The position numbers and the translations under genes are program-made. A stretch of 64,000 nucleotides of DNA from the NCBI RefSeq assembly GCF_035762065.1, contig NZ_DASTPW010000040.1, positions 1-64,000 of the forward strand. The letters run 5' to 3'. Origin of the DNA: Methylibium sp035762065 (GTDB lineage: Bacteria; Pseudomonadota; Gammaproteobacteria; Burkholderiales; Burkholderiaceae_C). Numbering within the stretch: position 1 is the stretch's first letter; every line of letters begins with the position of its first letter. Below are positions 24,650 to 35,335 of the stretch, one piece after another. The notes below the pieces were generated by a model. It saw only the letters and a list, made by a program, of their open reading frames with translations, made no database searches and had not been told where the DNA came from.

Positions 24650-26236
24650 TCAGGCGCGCGCGAGCGCGCGTGCGAGCGCGTCGCGCACGCCGGCGGGCGT
24701 CGGTTCGCGCCAGCGGGCGCAGACGTGGTGGTCGGGACGGATCAGCACCGCGGCGCCCGGTGCGAGCGCGTAGCGGCGCGCGACGAGACCGTCGATGTCG
24801 CGCAGCGTCGCGTCGGCCTCCGTGCCGACGGTCAGCACCTCGATGTCGCTCAGCTCGGCCGCCGCCGCGCGCGCCTGCTGCGCGATACGCCGGGCGCCGC
24901 CGTCGTGCGCGAGCAGCAGCGTGAAGCCGCCCCGCAATTGCCGCAGCAGCCAGCCGCGGACGCCGTCGCGTTCGACCGGCGCGTCGCAGCAGGGCGCGCC
25001 GGGCCGCATCGGCCCGGCGAAGGCGCCCTCCTCCTGCGTGTTCAGTGGCGACCCGTCCAGCGTGGCCGGCAGCGACAGCCGGCCGCTGTTGACCAGCGTG
25101 CGCGCGAACGGGTGCGTCTTCGCGAGCTGCAGCACCGCGTCGCGGTAGAGCCGGCTCGCCTCGCTCTTCGGCGTGATGAAGTCGGTCGAGCGGGTCGAGT
25201 GGAGGATGTTCTCGTCGGCGGCGGCTTCGCGTTCGCTGGCGTAGCTGTCGAGCAGCGCCTCGCTCGCCTGCCCCTGCACGACGGCCGCGAGCTTCCACGC
25301 GAGGTTCTCCGCGTCCTGCACGCCCGAGTTCGCGCCGCGCGCGCCGAACGGCGAGACGCCATGCGCCGCATCGCCGGCGAACAGCACCCGGCCATGCCGG
25401 AAGCGATCCATGCGCTGGCACGCGAAGGTGTAGACGCTGGCCCAGACCAGCTCGAACTCGCGCGCCTCGCCGAGCAGCGCGCGGATGCGCGGCAGGATGT
25501 TCTCCGGCCGCTTCTCCACTTCGGGATCGGCATCCCAGCCGAGCTGGAAGTCGATGCGCCAGACGCCGTCGGGCTGCATGTGAAGCAACACGCTGCCGTT
25601 GCGATGAAACGGCGGATCGAACCAGAACCAGCGCTCGGCCGGCTGCGCGAGCTTCATGCGTACGTCGGCGATCAGGAAGCGGTCGCGGAAGACGCGGCCC
25701 CGGCTCTCCTGGCCGATGAGCGCGCGCACCGCCGAGCGCGAGCCGTCGCAGGCGCAGAGGTAGTCGGCCTGCACCTGCTCGCGGCCGCGTGGCGTTTCCA
25801 GGTCGATGCAGACGCCGTCGTCGCGGGCATCGACGCCGACGACCTCGTGCTGCCAGCGCAACTCGATCGACGGCAGCGCCTGTGCACGCGCCAGCAGGAA
25901 GGCCTCGACGTGGTACTGCTGCAGGTTGATGAAAGCCGGGCGGCCGTGACCCGGCTCGGGCTGCAGGTCGAAGCGGTAGATCTCCTCGTCGCGGAAGAAC
26001 ACGCGGCCGACCTGCCACGAGACGCCCTTCGCGACCATCGCTTCGCCGCAGCCGAGCCGGTCGAAGACCTCCAGGGTGCGCTTGGCGAAGCAGATCGCGC
26101 GCGAGCCGGCCGCCGAGCGCTCGGCGTGCTTGTCGAGCAACAGCACCGGGATACCGCGCTGGGCGAGGTCGATCGCCAGGCTCAGGCCGACCGGCCCGGC
26201 GCCGACCACCGCCACCGGATGCCGCGCCGGGTTCAT
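24650..26236 (-). CDS. FAD-dependent aromatic hydroxylase (MhpA-like)
   Basis: 528 residues, class A flavoprotein monooxygenase. The FAD ADP-binding motif is VVGAGPVGLSLAIDLAQRG at the N-terminus, the ribityl-binding motif is GDAAHGVSPFGARGANSGVQ mid-protein, and a thioredoxin-like C-terminal third follows. In this linkage to hmgA it may hydroxylate a phenolic acid to homogentisate or a related diol; substrate is inferred. ATG 26236 is taken as start (a GTG lies 18 bases upstream). It overlaps the MBL-fold gene by 4 bases. Confidence 0.85.
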   Translation of the reverse strand: MNPARHPVAVVGAGPVGLSLAIDLAQRGIPVLLLDKHAERSAAGSRAICFAKRTLEVFDRLGCGEAMVAKGVSWQVGRVFFRDEEIYRFDLQPEPGHGRPAFINLQQYHVEAFLLARAQALPSIELRWQHEVVGVDARDDGVCIDLETPRGREQVQADYLCACDGSRSAVRALIGQESRGRVFRDRFLIADVRMKLAQPAERWFWFDPPFHRNGSVLLHMQPDGVWRIDFQLGWDADPEVEKRPENILPRIRALLGEAREFELVWASVYTFACQRMDRFRHGRVLFAGDAAHGVSPFGARGANSGVQDAENLAWKLAAVVQGQASEALLDSYASEREAAADENILHSTRSTDFITPKSEASRLYRDAVLQLAKTHPFARTLVNSGRLSLPATLDGSPLNTQEEGAFAGPMRPGAPCCDAPVERDGVRGWLLRQLRGGFTLLLAHDGGARRIAQQARAAAAELSDIEVLTVGTEADATLRDIDGLVARRYALAPGAAVLIRPDHHVCARWREPTPAGVRDALARALARA

Positions 26237-27186
26237 CCCTCGAGCGTCCTCCACATCTCCACGTCGCGCTCGGCGGTCCAGATGCGCGGGTCGGGGTGCT
26301 GCGTCGCCTCGTCGTAGCAGCGCGTCACGTCGAAGGGCATGCAGTGGTCGAAGATGACCCAGTGGCCGTACTTCGGCTTCAGCGCCGCGAAGGTGTCGCG
26401 GTAGACCGCGTTCAGATCCTTGCCCGCGGCGACGCCGGCCTGCACGTTCGCGTGCACGTCGGCAATGAAGGCGCGCGTGCCGGCCAGGCCTTCGGCCACC
26501 AGCCCGGGCGTCGTCAGCGCCGCGCCACGGCCCGGCACCAGCTTCAGCGGCTCGAGCGCGGCGACGCGGTCGAGCGTCGCGGGCCAGTCCTTGAAGTAGG
26601 CGTCGCCGGCATACGGCGTCGCGCCGAACTCGACCAGGTCGCCGGAGAACAGGATGCGTTCCTGCGGCAGCCAGGCGACGGTGTCGCCCTTCGTGTGGCC
26701 GCGGCCGAGCTGGATCAGTTGCACTTCGAGCTTGCCGAGCCAGATCGACATGCGGCCGGTGAAGGTGATGGTCGGCCAGGTCAGGCCCGCCGGCACCGAC
26801 TCGACGTTGCGGAACAGGCGCGGGAAGCGGCCGATCTCGCTGGCCTTGTCCTGCTCGCCGCGCTCGACGATGAGGTCGTAGGTGTCGCGGCTCGCGATGA
26901 CGTGCTCGGGCGCGTAGCCCGAAGCGCCGAGCACCCGCACCGCGTGGTAGTGGCTCAGCACCACGTACTTGATCGGCTTGTCGGTCACTTCGCGGATGCG
27001 GCGGATCACGTCCTGCGCCATCACCGGCGTGGCCTGGGTGTCGACGACCATCACCGCGTCGTCGCCGACGATCACGCCGGTGTTCGGGTCGCCTTCGGCG
27101 GTGTAGGCCCAGGCATGGTCGGAGAGCTTCGTGAAGCTGACCTGCTTTTCCTCCAGGTCGGCCTGCGAGGCGAAGGCTTTGTTCAT
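26233..27186 (-). CDS. MBL-fold hydrolase with altered HxHxDH motif
   Basis: 317 residues. Metallo-beta-lactamase fold: N-terminal NTGVIVGDDAVMVVDTQ, then the metal loop LSHYHAVRVLGAS, GRGHTKGDT, FSGDLVEFG and a final FDHCMPFD. The usual HxHxDH is HYHAVR here: the first two His are kept but the Asp-His pair that completes the two-metal site is replaced. This suggests a mononuclear site or a different metal. First gene of the hmgA operon; the next gene is divergent iclR. Confidence 0.8.
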   Translation of the reverse strand: MNKAFASQADLEEKQVSFTKLSDHAWAYTAEGDPNTGVIVGDDAVMVVDTQATPVMAQDVIRRIREVTDKPIKYVVLSHYHAVRVLGASGYAPEHVIASRDTYDLIVERGEQDKASEIGRFPRLFRNVESVPAGLTWPTITFTGRMSIWLGKLEVQLIQLGRGHTKGDTVAWLPQERILFSGDLVEFGATPYAGDAYFKDWPATLDRVAALEPLKLVPGRGAALTTPGLVAEGLAGTRAFIADVHANVQAGVAAGKDLNAVYRDTFAALKPKYGHWVIFDHCMPFDVTRCYDEATQHPDPRIWTAERDVEMWRTLEG

Positions 27187-27242
27187 GACGGATGCGTTCG
27201 GCGGTGCACGAAGTCGCTTGAGCTTAGTCAGCGGGTTTGCTA

Positions 27243-27264
27243 ATGTCGAACGCATTCGTTTAAG
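27243..27264. promoter_or_regulatory. Candidate operator for the divergent IclR regulator
   Basis: The 112-base gap between the MBL-fold and iclR starts contains the inverted repeat CGAA-CGCA-TTCG (27247-27258) within AATGTCGAACGCATTCGTTT. IclR proteins often bind such short palindromes between their own gene and the catabolic operon. Position and symmetry are the only evidence. Confidence 0.35.
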
Positions 27265-27298
27265 TGAAAACCCGGAGCTTCCCGATGGACGAGGTTCG

Positions 27299-28132
27299 AT
27301 GAGCGGGTCGGCACGCGCCGCCGCGTCCCCGGCCGCCGCCGCGAAACCCGCGCGCGGCGCCGCGCCGGCGCCGCGCGCCTCGCGCGGCATCCAGAGCATC
27401 GAGGTGGGCGGGCAGCTGCTCGTCGGCCTGGTGCACCTGGGGCGGCCGGTGCCGCTGAAGGACTTGGCCCAGGCCGCAGGCATGACGCCCGCCAAGGCCC
27501 ACCCCTACCTGGTGAGCTTCTGCAAGCTCGGCCTGATCCAGCAGGACGCCGGCAGCGGCCACTACGGACTCGGCCCGCTGGCACTGCAGGCCGGGCTCAT
27601 CAGCATGCAGCAGGTCGATCCGATCCGGCTCGCCGGCGCCGAGCTGCCGCGGCTGGCCGAGGCGATCGGCCACACCGTCGGCCTCGCGATCTGGGGCAAC
27701 CGCGGGCCGACCTTCGTGCGGCTGGCCGAAGGCCCGAGTGCGGTGCACGTCAACATGCGCCACGGCACGGTGGTCTCGGTCTTCGGCACCGCGTCGGGCC
27801 GGCTGTTCGCCGCGTTCGTCGCGCGCGAGGACGTGCTGGCCGCGCTGCGCGCGGAGACGGGTCGCGCGTCGGCCCGCATCGAGGCGGGCCTCGCCGACGA
27901 GCTCGCGCGCATCCGCAAGCAGGGCTTCGCCGGCCTGAAGGACGGCACGATCCCCGGCATCAGCGCGATCGCCGCGCCGGTGTTCGACGGCTTCGGCACG
28001 ATGGTCGCGAGCCTCACCGCGATCGGTCCCGGCGCGACGCTGGACGCCTCGATCCGCGGCGGCGCCGCGCGCACGCTGATCGACACCGCCGCGCGGCTTT
28101 CGGCGCGCCTGGGTGCCCGCCCTGCCGCCTGA
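27299..28132 (+). CDS. IclR-family transcriptional regulator
   Basis: 277 residues. A long Ala/Pro-rich N-terminal extension (about 30 residues) precedes the winged helix (IQSIEVGGQLLVGLVHLG, PLKDLAQAAGMTPAKAHPYL) and the IclR effector domain (GLAIWGNRGPTFVRLAEG, GISAIAAPVFDGFGTMVASL). It is divergent from the hmgA operon and likely controls it in response to an aromatic intermediate. ATG 27299 is the only start that fits; no strong ribosome site is seen. Confidence 0.86.
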   Translation: MSGSARAAASPAAAAKPARGAAPAPRASRGIQSIEVGGQLLVGLVHLGRPVPLKDLAQAAGMTPAKAHPYLVSFCKLGLIQQDAGSGHYGLGPLALQAGLISMQQVDPIRLAGAELPRLAEAIGHTVGLAIWGNRGPTFVRLAEGPSAVHVNMRHGTVVSVFGTASGRLFAAFVAREDVLAALRAETGRASARIEAGLADELARIRKQGFAGLKDGTIPGISAIAAPVFDGFGTMVASLTAIGPGATLDASIRGGAARTLIDTAARLSARLGARPAA

Positions 28133-28415
28133 GCGGCATGCCGCGTTCACGGGGGCGGGGCCGCTCGCGCTGCAGCCTCCCCTGTTCGAAACCGGCGGTG
28201 CATGACGTGCTTCACGGCGGGCACACCATCTGCCGATGCGAACGTGCAGGGCCGCGAAACCCGTCACGGCCCGACCGCGCGGTGTAGGCGTTCTTCGGAC
28301 ACGCCTCACCTTTCGGTCCGACACACAGTACAGCGTCGAGACGATGGTCGAGGGCCCGTCGTTGCCCGACATTGAGATCACGGCGTGCGCCTCGCGCACG
28401 TTTCAGGAGCCCGAG

Positions 28416-28643
28416 ATGAACGCCTCTCCGTCAGCCTCCCGCAACCCCTTCGTGCTGCGCTTCGCGTCGCTGTTCGCCGAGGGCCGCGCGCTGGCTTTCC
28501 CCTGCGACGCGCAGGGCCGGGTCGACCTCGACGCGCTGCCCGAGCGGGCCCGCGGCAACTACCTGTTCGCCCGTGCGCTGGTGGGCCGCGACTTCGCCGT
28601 GCCCTGCGTCTGCCCCGCGGCCGGCGCGATGTTCGCGTCCTGA
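28416..28643 (+). CDS. Small conserved-type protein of unknown function
   Basis: 75 residues: a polar start, then NPFVLRFASLFAEGRALAFP and a tail RGNYLFARALVGRDFAVP. It looks like a small soluble protein of the kind often annotated as hypothetical in Burkholderiales; I assign no function. A ribosome site CAGGAG lies 7 bases before the ATG. It precedes the YeeE/YedE gene by 111 bases in the same direction. Confidence 0.65.
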   Translation: MNASPSASRNPFVLRFASLFAEGRALAFPCDAQGRVDLDALPERARGNYLFARALVGRDFAVPCVCPAAGAMFAS

Positions 28644-28754
28644 TCCGCGGCGCGGGCCCCGCGGCGGGCCGGCCGAGCCCGCCACGGCGCGCATCGAGCC
28701 TGCCGCCGAGCCCGGGCACGCGCTCGTCGACGCGCTCCCTACACTGCGGCCCCG

Positions 28755-29864
28755 ATGGCCGCACCCGACACCCTCTTGACCCTCGTGCTGCTCGGCGGCG
28801 CCGCGCTCGGCCTCGCCTTCGGCGCGCTGGTGCAGGCGACGCGCTTCTGCACGATGGGCGCGATCGCCGACGTGATGACCTTCGGCGACGCGACCCGGCT
28901 GCGCATGTGGGTCGGCGCCGCGCTCGTCGCGATGCTCGGCGCGCAGGCGCTGATCGGCTTCGGCGGCGTCGATCTTTCGTCGTCGATCTACACCTCGCGG
29001 CGCATCCCCTGGCTGTCGCAGGCGCTCGGCGGTGCGCTGTTCGGCTTCGGCATGGTGCTGGCCGGCGGCTGCCCTTCACGTGCGCTGACGCGGCTGGGCA
29101 GCGGCAACCTGAAGGCGCTGGTGGTGCTGCTGATGGTCGGGCTGTTCGCGCAGATGAGCCTGCGCGGCGTGCTCGCGGCGCCGCGCGCGAACGGGCTCGA
29201 TTCGGTCGCGCTGATGCTGGCCGGGCCGCAGGACCTGCCCGGCACCGTCGCGCGCCTGTCGGGCTTCGGCATCGACGTCGTGCGCGTTGCGCTGTGCGCG
29301 GCGATCGCCTTGCCGGTGCTCGCCTGGATCGCGCGCGGCGCCGGCGGCCGCCGCCCTGCGGCCTGGCTCGCGAGCCTCGCGATCGGCGCCATCGTCGCCG
29401 GCGCCTGGTGGCTGACCGGCGCGCTCGGCCACCTCGCCGAGCACCCCGAGACGCTGGAGCCGGCCTGGCTCGGCACCGCGTCGAAGCGGCCCGAGGCCTT
29501 GAGCTTCGTCGCGCCGAGCGCGCACGCGCTGGACCTGCTGACGCTGTGGTCCGACCGCGGCACGGTGCTCAGCTTCGGCGTCGCGCTGCTGGTCGGCACG
29601 ACCTGCGGTGCCGCGCTCAGCGCGCTCGCGCGGCGCGAATTCCACTGGGAGTCGTTCCGCGACCTGCGCGATCTGGCACAGCACCTCGTCGGCGGCGCGC
29701 TGATGGGCGCCGGCGGCGTGCTCGCGCTGGGCTGCTCCATCGGGCAGGGACTGAGCGGCGTCTCGCTGCTGTCGATCGGCTCGTTCGTCGCGCTGGCGGC
29801 GATCGTGCTGGGCGCCTGCGCGGCGCTGCGCTACCAGGCCGGCGTCATCGAGCGCTGCGGCTGA
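28755..29864 (+). CDS. YeeE/YedE family membrane transporter (sulfur compound)
   Basis: 369 residues with about ten membrane spans. The family Cys motifs are present: TRFCTMGAI near residue 30, GGCPSRALTRLGSGN and, near the C-terminus, GCSIGQGLSGVS. Family members import thiosulfate through a relay of Cys residues (TsuA). It has no TusA-like partner next to it. It converges on the last type III secretion gene, 15 bases away, and thus borders that locus. Confidence 0.85.
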   Translation: MAAPDTLLTLVLLGGAALGLAFGALVQATRFCTMGAIADVMTFGDATRLRMWVGAALVAMLGAQALIGFGGVDLSSSIYTSRRIPWLSQALGGALFGFGMVLAGGCPSRALTRLGSGNLKALVVLLMVGLFAQMSLRGVLAAPRANGLDSVALMLAGPQDLPGTVARLSGFGIDVVRVALCAAIALPVLAWIARGAGGRRPAAWLASLAIGAIVAGAWWLTGALGHLAEHPETLEPAWLGTASKRPEALSFVAPSAHALDLLTLWSDRGTVLSFGVALLVGTTCGAALSALARREFHWESFRDLRDLAQHLVGGALMGAGGVLALGCSIGQGLSGVSLLSIGSFVALAAIVLGACAALRYQAGVIERCG

Positions 29865-29879
29865 TCGGCCGCCGCGACC

Positions 29880-30704
29880 TCAACGCGCGGCGCCCTCGAA
29901 GAACGCGCTCAGCGTGCGCCCCACGTCGACCAGCGCGAGCTGCGGCTTCGCCTGCTCGAAGAACACGCCGACCAGCAGCGCGATCATCAGCATCGCGACC
30001 GCGCCCTTGACCGGCTGCGCGAGCGAGTTGGGCTCGAGCTTGTCGGCCACGCGGCCGAGCAGCCCGAAGGCGAGGTCGATCAGCACCAGCGTGATCAGCG
30101 CCGGCGCCGCGACCCGCGTCACGATGCCGAGGTAGTCGGCCACGTCCTTCTGCACGAAGCGCAGCAGCAGGTCGCCCCACTGCGGCAGCGCCTGGCGCAC
30201 CGGCCACCACGCGTAGGTCTCGAACACCAGGCCGACCAGCGCGACCAGCCCGCCCAGCATGAAGAACGCGCAGATCGACAGCTGCGACAGCAGGTTGCCC
30301 AGCGGCGTGCTCTGCTGGCCGCTCAGCGGATTCGACTGCTGCACGTTGTTGAAGCCGGCCATGTTGTCGATCATCGAACCCACCCCCTCGGCGACCCAGA
30401 ACACCGTCGATGCGGCGAAGCCGAGCAGCAGCCCGATCAGGCCCTCCTTCAGAATCAGCAGCGAGTACGAAAGCATGTCGAGCTCCTTCATGAAGTCGAG
30501 CGGCTGGCCGTAGGCGACGTACAGCCCCACCCACAGCGGCAGGCCGTTGCGCGCCATGCCGGTCAGCGCCTGGTCCGAGGTGGGCGGCAGCACCAGCATC
30601 GCGACCATCAGCCGGGCACTGCACAGCATCACCAGCGCCATCAGGATCAGCACGTCCTCGGCGTAATGGACCAGCCGCACCAGCGAATCGAAGCTCGCGT
30701 CCAT
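29880..30704 (-). CDS. sctT: Type III secretion export apparatus protein SctT (HrcT)
   Basis: 274 residues, the SpaR/YscT/HrcT/FliR family, part of the SctRST export gate in the inner membrane. Several hydrophobic spans and the loop with GSMIDNMAGFNNVQQSNPL are typical. It is the last gene of the long minus-strand operon, as hrcT is in Hrp2 clusters. ATG 30704 is used (a GTG lies one codon upstream); it overlaps the sctO stop in TGATG. Confidence 0.93.
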   Translation of the reverse strand: MDASFDSLVRLVHYAEDVLILMALVMLCSARLMVAMLVLPPTSDQALTGMARNGLPLWVGLYVAYGQPLDFMKELDMLSYSLLILKEGLIGLLLGFAASTVFWVAEGVGSMIDNMAGFNNVQQSNPLSGQQSTPLGNLLSQLSICAFFMLGGLVALVGLVFETYAWWPVRQALPQWGDLLLRFVQKDVADYLGIVTRVAAPALITLVLIDLAFGLLGRVADKLEPNSLAQPVKGAVAMLMIALLVGVFFEQAKPQLALVDVGRTLSAFFEGAAR

Positions 30705-31207
30705 CACGGGGACTCCGGTGCGGCCCGCGCGCGCAGCAGCCGCGCGGTGGAGGACTCTTCCGCCTCTTCGTCCTGCTCGTCCTGCGCCGCGTCGGCGCGC
30801 GTGCGCAGCAGTTCGTCGCGGCGTTCCTCGATCACTTCGATGCGACGGTTCGCGCGCTTGACGACGCGGCGCGCTTCGACCAGCGCGTCCAGCGCCGCCT
30901 GGACGCCGCGCTGCGACTGTTCGACCGCGGCCTGCGCCTGCGTGGTCTCGGCGGATCGGTCGGTCACCAGGGTGCTGAGCACGATCATCTCGCTGGGCAG
31001 GAAGCCGCGGCCGGCCCCGGTGCGCTCGGCCAGGCGATCGCGCATCGCCTGCTCGGCCGCCTGCTTCTGCGCATGTTCGCGGCGCCTTTGCTCGGCCGCC
31101 TGTTCGGCCTCCGCGCGCTGCGCGTCGGCGGCGCGCACGCCGTCTTCCAGCGCGGCCAGGCCGCGGCGCTTGATGCCGGCCAGCACCGAAAGCGTCTCGG
31201 GCCTCAT
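30704..31207 (-). CDS. sctO: Type III secretion stalk protein SctO (HrpB7-like)
   Basis: 167 residues, almost entirely heptad coiled coil with Arg/Glu/Ala. SctO proteins act as the stalk linking the ATPase hexamer to the export gate and are poorly conserved in sequence. The assignment rests on the coiled coil, size and position between sctN and sctT, exactly that of hrpB7 in Xanthomonas. Overlaps sctN by ATGA. Confidence 0.82.
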   Translation of the reverse strand: MRPETLSVLAGIKRRGLAALEDGVRAADAQRAEAEQAAEQRRREHAQKQAAEQAMRDRLAERTGAGRGFLPSEMIVLSTLVTDRSAETTQAQAAVEQSQRGVQAALDALVEARRVVKRANRRIEVIEERRDELLRTRADAAQDEQDEEAEESSTARLLRARAAPESP

Positions 31208-32546
31208 GACCGTGCGATGTGCATGAGCAGCTCGACCGTGTCGTCGAACACCCACGAATGGTCGGTCGGCTGCGAGAGCAGGTCCTTGATCGCGGCGATC
31301 TTGGCGACCGCCTCGTCGGCCAGCGGATCGCCGCCCTGCTTGTATTCGCCGAGCTGGATCAGCAGCTCGAGCTCGTCGTGCCGCGCCATCAGCTTGCGCA
31401 GCTTGCCGGCGGCCTCGCGGTGCTCGCGCGCGACCACCTGCGACATCACCCGGCTGAGGCTGCCGAGCACGTCGATCGCCGGGTACTGGTTGCGCGCGGC
31501 GATCTTGCGCGAGAGCACCATGTGGCCGTCGAGGATGCCGCGCACCTCCTCGGAGATCGGGTCGCCGGACGACTCGTCCTCGGCCAGCACCGTGTAGAGC
31601 GCGGTGATCGAGCCGCGGATGCCCATGCCGGCGCGCTCGAGCAGGCGCGGGATCTCGGCGAACACCGAAGGCGGGAAGCCGCGCCGCGCCGGCGGCTCGC
31701 CCGCGGCCAGGCCGATCTCGCGCTGCGCGCGCGCGAAGCGCGTCAGCGAATCCATCATCAGCAGCACCTTCAGGCCGCGGTCGCGGAAGTACTCGGCCAC
31801 CGTGGTCGCGGTGTGCGCGGCCTTCGCGCGTTCGATCGACGAGCGGTCCGACGTGGCGCACACCACGACCGAGCGGGCCATGCCCTCCTCGCCCATGATG
31901 TCCTCGACGAACTCGCGCACCTCGCGGCCGCGTTCGCCGATCAGCGCGATCACGCTGATGTCGCATTGCGTGCCGCGCGCGAGCATGCCCATCAGCGTGC
32001 TCTTGCCGACGCCGGCCGGCGCGAAGATGCCCATGCGCTGGCCTTCGGCGAGCGTGATCAGGCCGTCGATCGCCTTCACGCCGGTGGGCAGCGGCGGGCC
32101 GATCATGGCGCGCTCCATCGGGCTGGGCGGCAGCGCGAACACCGGGCGGCTCTCGCCGGTGAGGATCGCGCCGTGCCCGTCGATCGGGCGGCCGAGGCTG
32201 TCGATCACGCGGCCGAGCAGGCGGTCGCCGACGGGCACCGCGAGGATCTTCCCCGAGCCCGCGACCTGCGTGCCCGGCCGCACGCCGAGGATCGAGCCGA
32301 AGGGCGACAGCAGGCTGCGCCCACCCGCGAAGCCGACCACCTCGGCGGACTCCAGCACCTCGCCGCTCTCGTCGAGCAGTTCGCACAGTTCACCGACCTG
32401 GGCGTCGAGCCCGGCCACGCGCATCAGCGTGCCGATCACCTCGACCACCTTGCCGGTGCGCCTGAGCATCTTGGTCGTCGCGAGCTCGGACTCCATCAGC
32501 GAAGCCAGCCGCTCGACGGCGCCGAGGCCATCGTTCCGCCCGAGCT

Positions 32547-32550
<4 letters not shown>
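31204..32550 (-). CDS. sctN: Type III secretion ATPase SctN (HrcN)
   Basis: 448 residues, the secretion ATPase that strips chaperones from and unfolds substrates. Walker A is APAGVGKST (residues 177-185), followed by GERGREVREF (205 on), Walker B LLMMDSLTRFARAQRE and the AGEPPARRGFPPSVF signature. The C-terminal region is of the usual length. It overlaps both sctL (ATGA) and sctO (ATGA). Confidence 0.97.
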
Positions 32551-33782
<1,232 letters not shown>

Positions 33783-33791
33783 CGGCTCTCC

Positions 33792-34475
33792 TCAAGCCGC
33801 CATCGCGGCGTCGGCGCCGAGCCAGCCCTCGACGCGGGCGATGCCCTGCTCGCAGGCTTCGCGCGAGCGCGGAAGCGAAGCGCCCAGCGGCAGGCCGGCC
33901 GTGAGCGCGAGCCGCAGTTCGCGGCGCGGGGTTTCGGCGGGCAGGCACAGGCGCGCCAGGCGGCGCAGGCTGCGGTCGGGCCAGGCACCGCAGCGTTCGA
34001 TGTCGGCATAGCCGACCCGGGCCCACAACAGCGGCGCGCCGACGTCCAGCGAGGCCGGCGCCGCGCGCCCGCCGCCGCCGGCCGCGCGCCACATCGGCTC
34101 GAAGGCCGCTCCGAGAGCGGCCTCGAGCGCCTGCCGGGTCGCGCGCTGCACGCAGCTGCGCAGCACGCCGGGGCGCTGCAGCAGCGCGTGGGCCGCGAGC
34201 CTGGGCAGGAGCTCGCCGCGCGCGAGCAGGCTCCAGGCGCCGGCGGGCGTCGCCAGCGCCGCGAGCGCCGGCCACGGGCCGCATATCCGGGTGAAAAGCG
34301 ACTGCGCGACGCGCGCCTCGCGCGCCGCGCCGGCGTCGTTCAGCAAGGCGGCGAGCTCGGCGTCGGCGAACCAGCGGGCGCGCCAGGAGGGATCGATCGA
34401 CGCGAGCGAGCCGCTCAGGCGCCGCTCCAGCGCGAGATAGGCCTCGGCCAGCCGGGCGGTCTGCGCGGGGTTCAC
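33792..34475 (-). CDS. sctK: Type III secretion sorting-platform protein SctK (HrpB4-like)
   Basis: 227 residues, Ala/Leu/Arg-rich and helical, with no membrane segment. SctK proteins link the SctD ring to SctQ in the cytosolic sorting platform and share little sequence. Assignment is by size and by position between sctJ and sctL, as for hrpB4/yscK. It overlaps sctJ by 4 bases and lies 9 bases before sctL. Confidence 0.72.
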   Translation of the reverse strand: MNPAQTARLAEAYLALERRLSGSLASIDPSWRARWFADAELAALLNDAGAAREARVAQSLFTRICGPWPALAALATPAGAWSLLARGELLPRLAAHALLQRPGVLRSCVQRATRQALEAALGAAFEPMWRAAGGGGRAAPASLDVGAPLLWARVGYADIERCGAWPDRSLRRLARLCLPAETPRRELRLALTAGLPLGASLPRSREACEQGIARVEGWLGADAAMAA

Positions 34476-35317
34476 GTCGCGCCCTGCCCGGCGGGGTCGA
34501 GCGACTCGTCGGTGCGCGCCTCGGCCGGCTCGGCGGCGGCCGCGGCGGGGCCGGCCTTGACCTGCCGGTACGCGTGCACCAGGTCGCGCAGCTTCTTCGG
34601 CAGCCGCTCGGGACGACGCAGCGCGAGCCAGGTGAGCCCGCCCGCGCCGATCGAGGCGAGGCCCAGCAGCGCGCCGAGCAGGTACCAGCCCCAGCCGATG
34701 CCGCCTTCGGGCGGCGGCGCCGGCGCGATCGCCTGGCCCGGCACCAGCGTGATCGAGACGTTGTCGTAGCTGAGCCCTTCGACGCTGCGCGCGACCATGT
34801 TCTTGATCGCCGGCGTCAGCCCCGAGAGGTTGGCGTGCGGGCGGTACTTGACGAACACCGAGGCGCTCGACGGCTTGACCACCGGGGCCAGCGGATCGTT
34901 GTTCGGCAGCACGATGTGCACCCGCGCCGAGATGACGCCGTCGATGCGCGAGATCGTCTCGGACAGCTCCTGCGACACGCCGTGGATGAAGCGCACGCGC
35001 TCCTCGGTCGGCGTGGAGATCAGGCCGTCCTTCTTGAAGATCTGGCCGAGCGAGTCGTGCCGCTTTTGCGGCAGGCCGACGGCTTCGAGCACGGCGACCG
35101 CGCGCACCATGTCGTCGGACTCGACCATCAGGTTCCAGGTCTTGCCGCCGTCGGGCGACTCCTTGCTCGCGCGCACGCCGTTCTCGCGCAGCGCGGCGAG
35201 CATGACGTTGACGTCGGCCTCGACCTGCTTGGTGAACAGCTCCGTCTTACAGCCGCACAGGAGCGCGGCCACCACCACCGCGGCCGCCAGGCCGCGCCGT
35301 CGCATGAAGGCATTCAT
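34472..35317 (-). CDS. sctJ: Type III secretion inner-membrane ring lipoprotein SctJ (HrcJ)
   Basis: 281 residues. Lipobox LLCGC with the lipidated Cys at residue 23, then the YscJ/FliF ring-building domains (FTKQVEADVNVMLAALRENG, GLPQKRHDSLGQIFKK, SARVHIVLPNNDPLAP), a membrane span (about 205-230) and a basic cytosolic tail. It forms the inner-membrane ring with SctD. It follows sctI by 18 bases. Confidence 0.95.
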   Translation of the reverse strand: MNAFMRRRGLAAAVVVAALLCGCKTELFTKQVEADVNVMLAALRENGVRASKESPDGGKTWNLMVESDDMVRAVAVLEAVGLPQKRHDSLGQIFKKDGLISTPTEERVRFIHGVSQELSETISRIDGVISARVHIVLPNNDPLAPVVKPSSASVFVKYRPHANLSGLTPAIKNMVARSVEGLSYDNVSITLVPGQAIAPAPPPEGGIGWGWYLLGALLGLASIGAGGLTWLALRRPERLPKKLRDLVHAYRQVKAGPAAAAAEPAEARTDESLDPAGQGAT

Positions 35318-35335
35318 CGAAGGGACCGTGCAGCT

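Noticed and set aside
28133..28415. Gap between iclR and the small protein gene
   Set aside because: The frame there extends the small protein but lacks a ribosome site and motifs; only the part from 28416 is supported.
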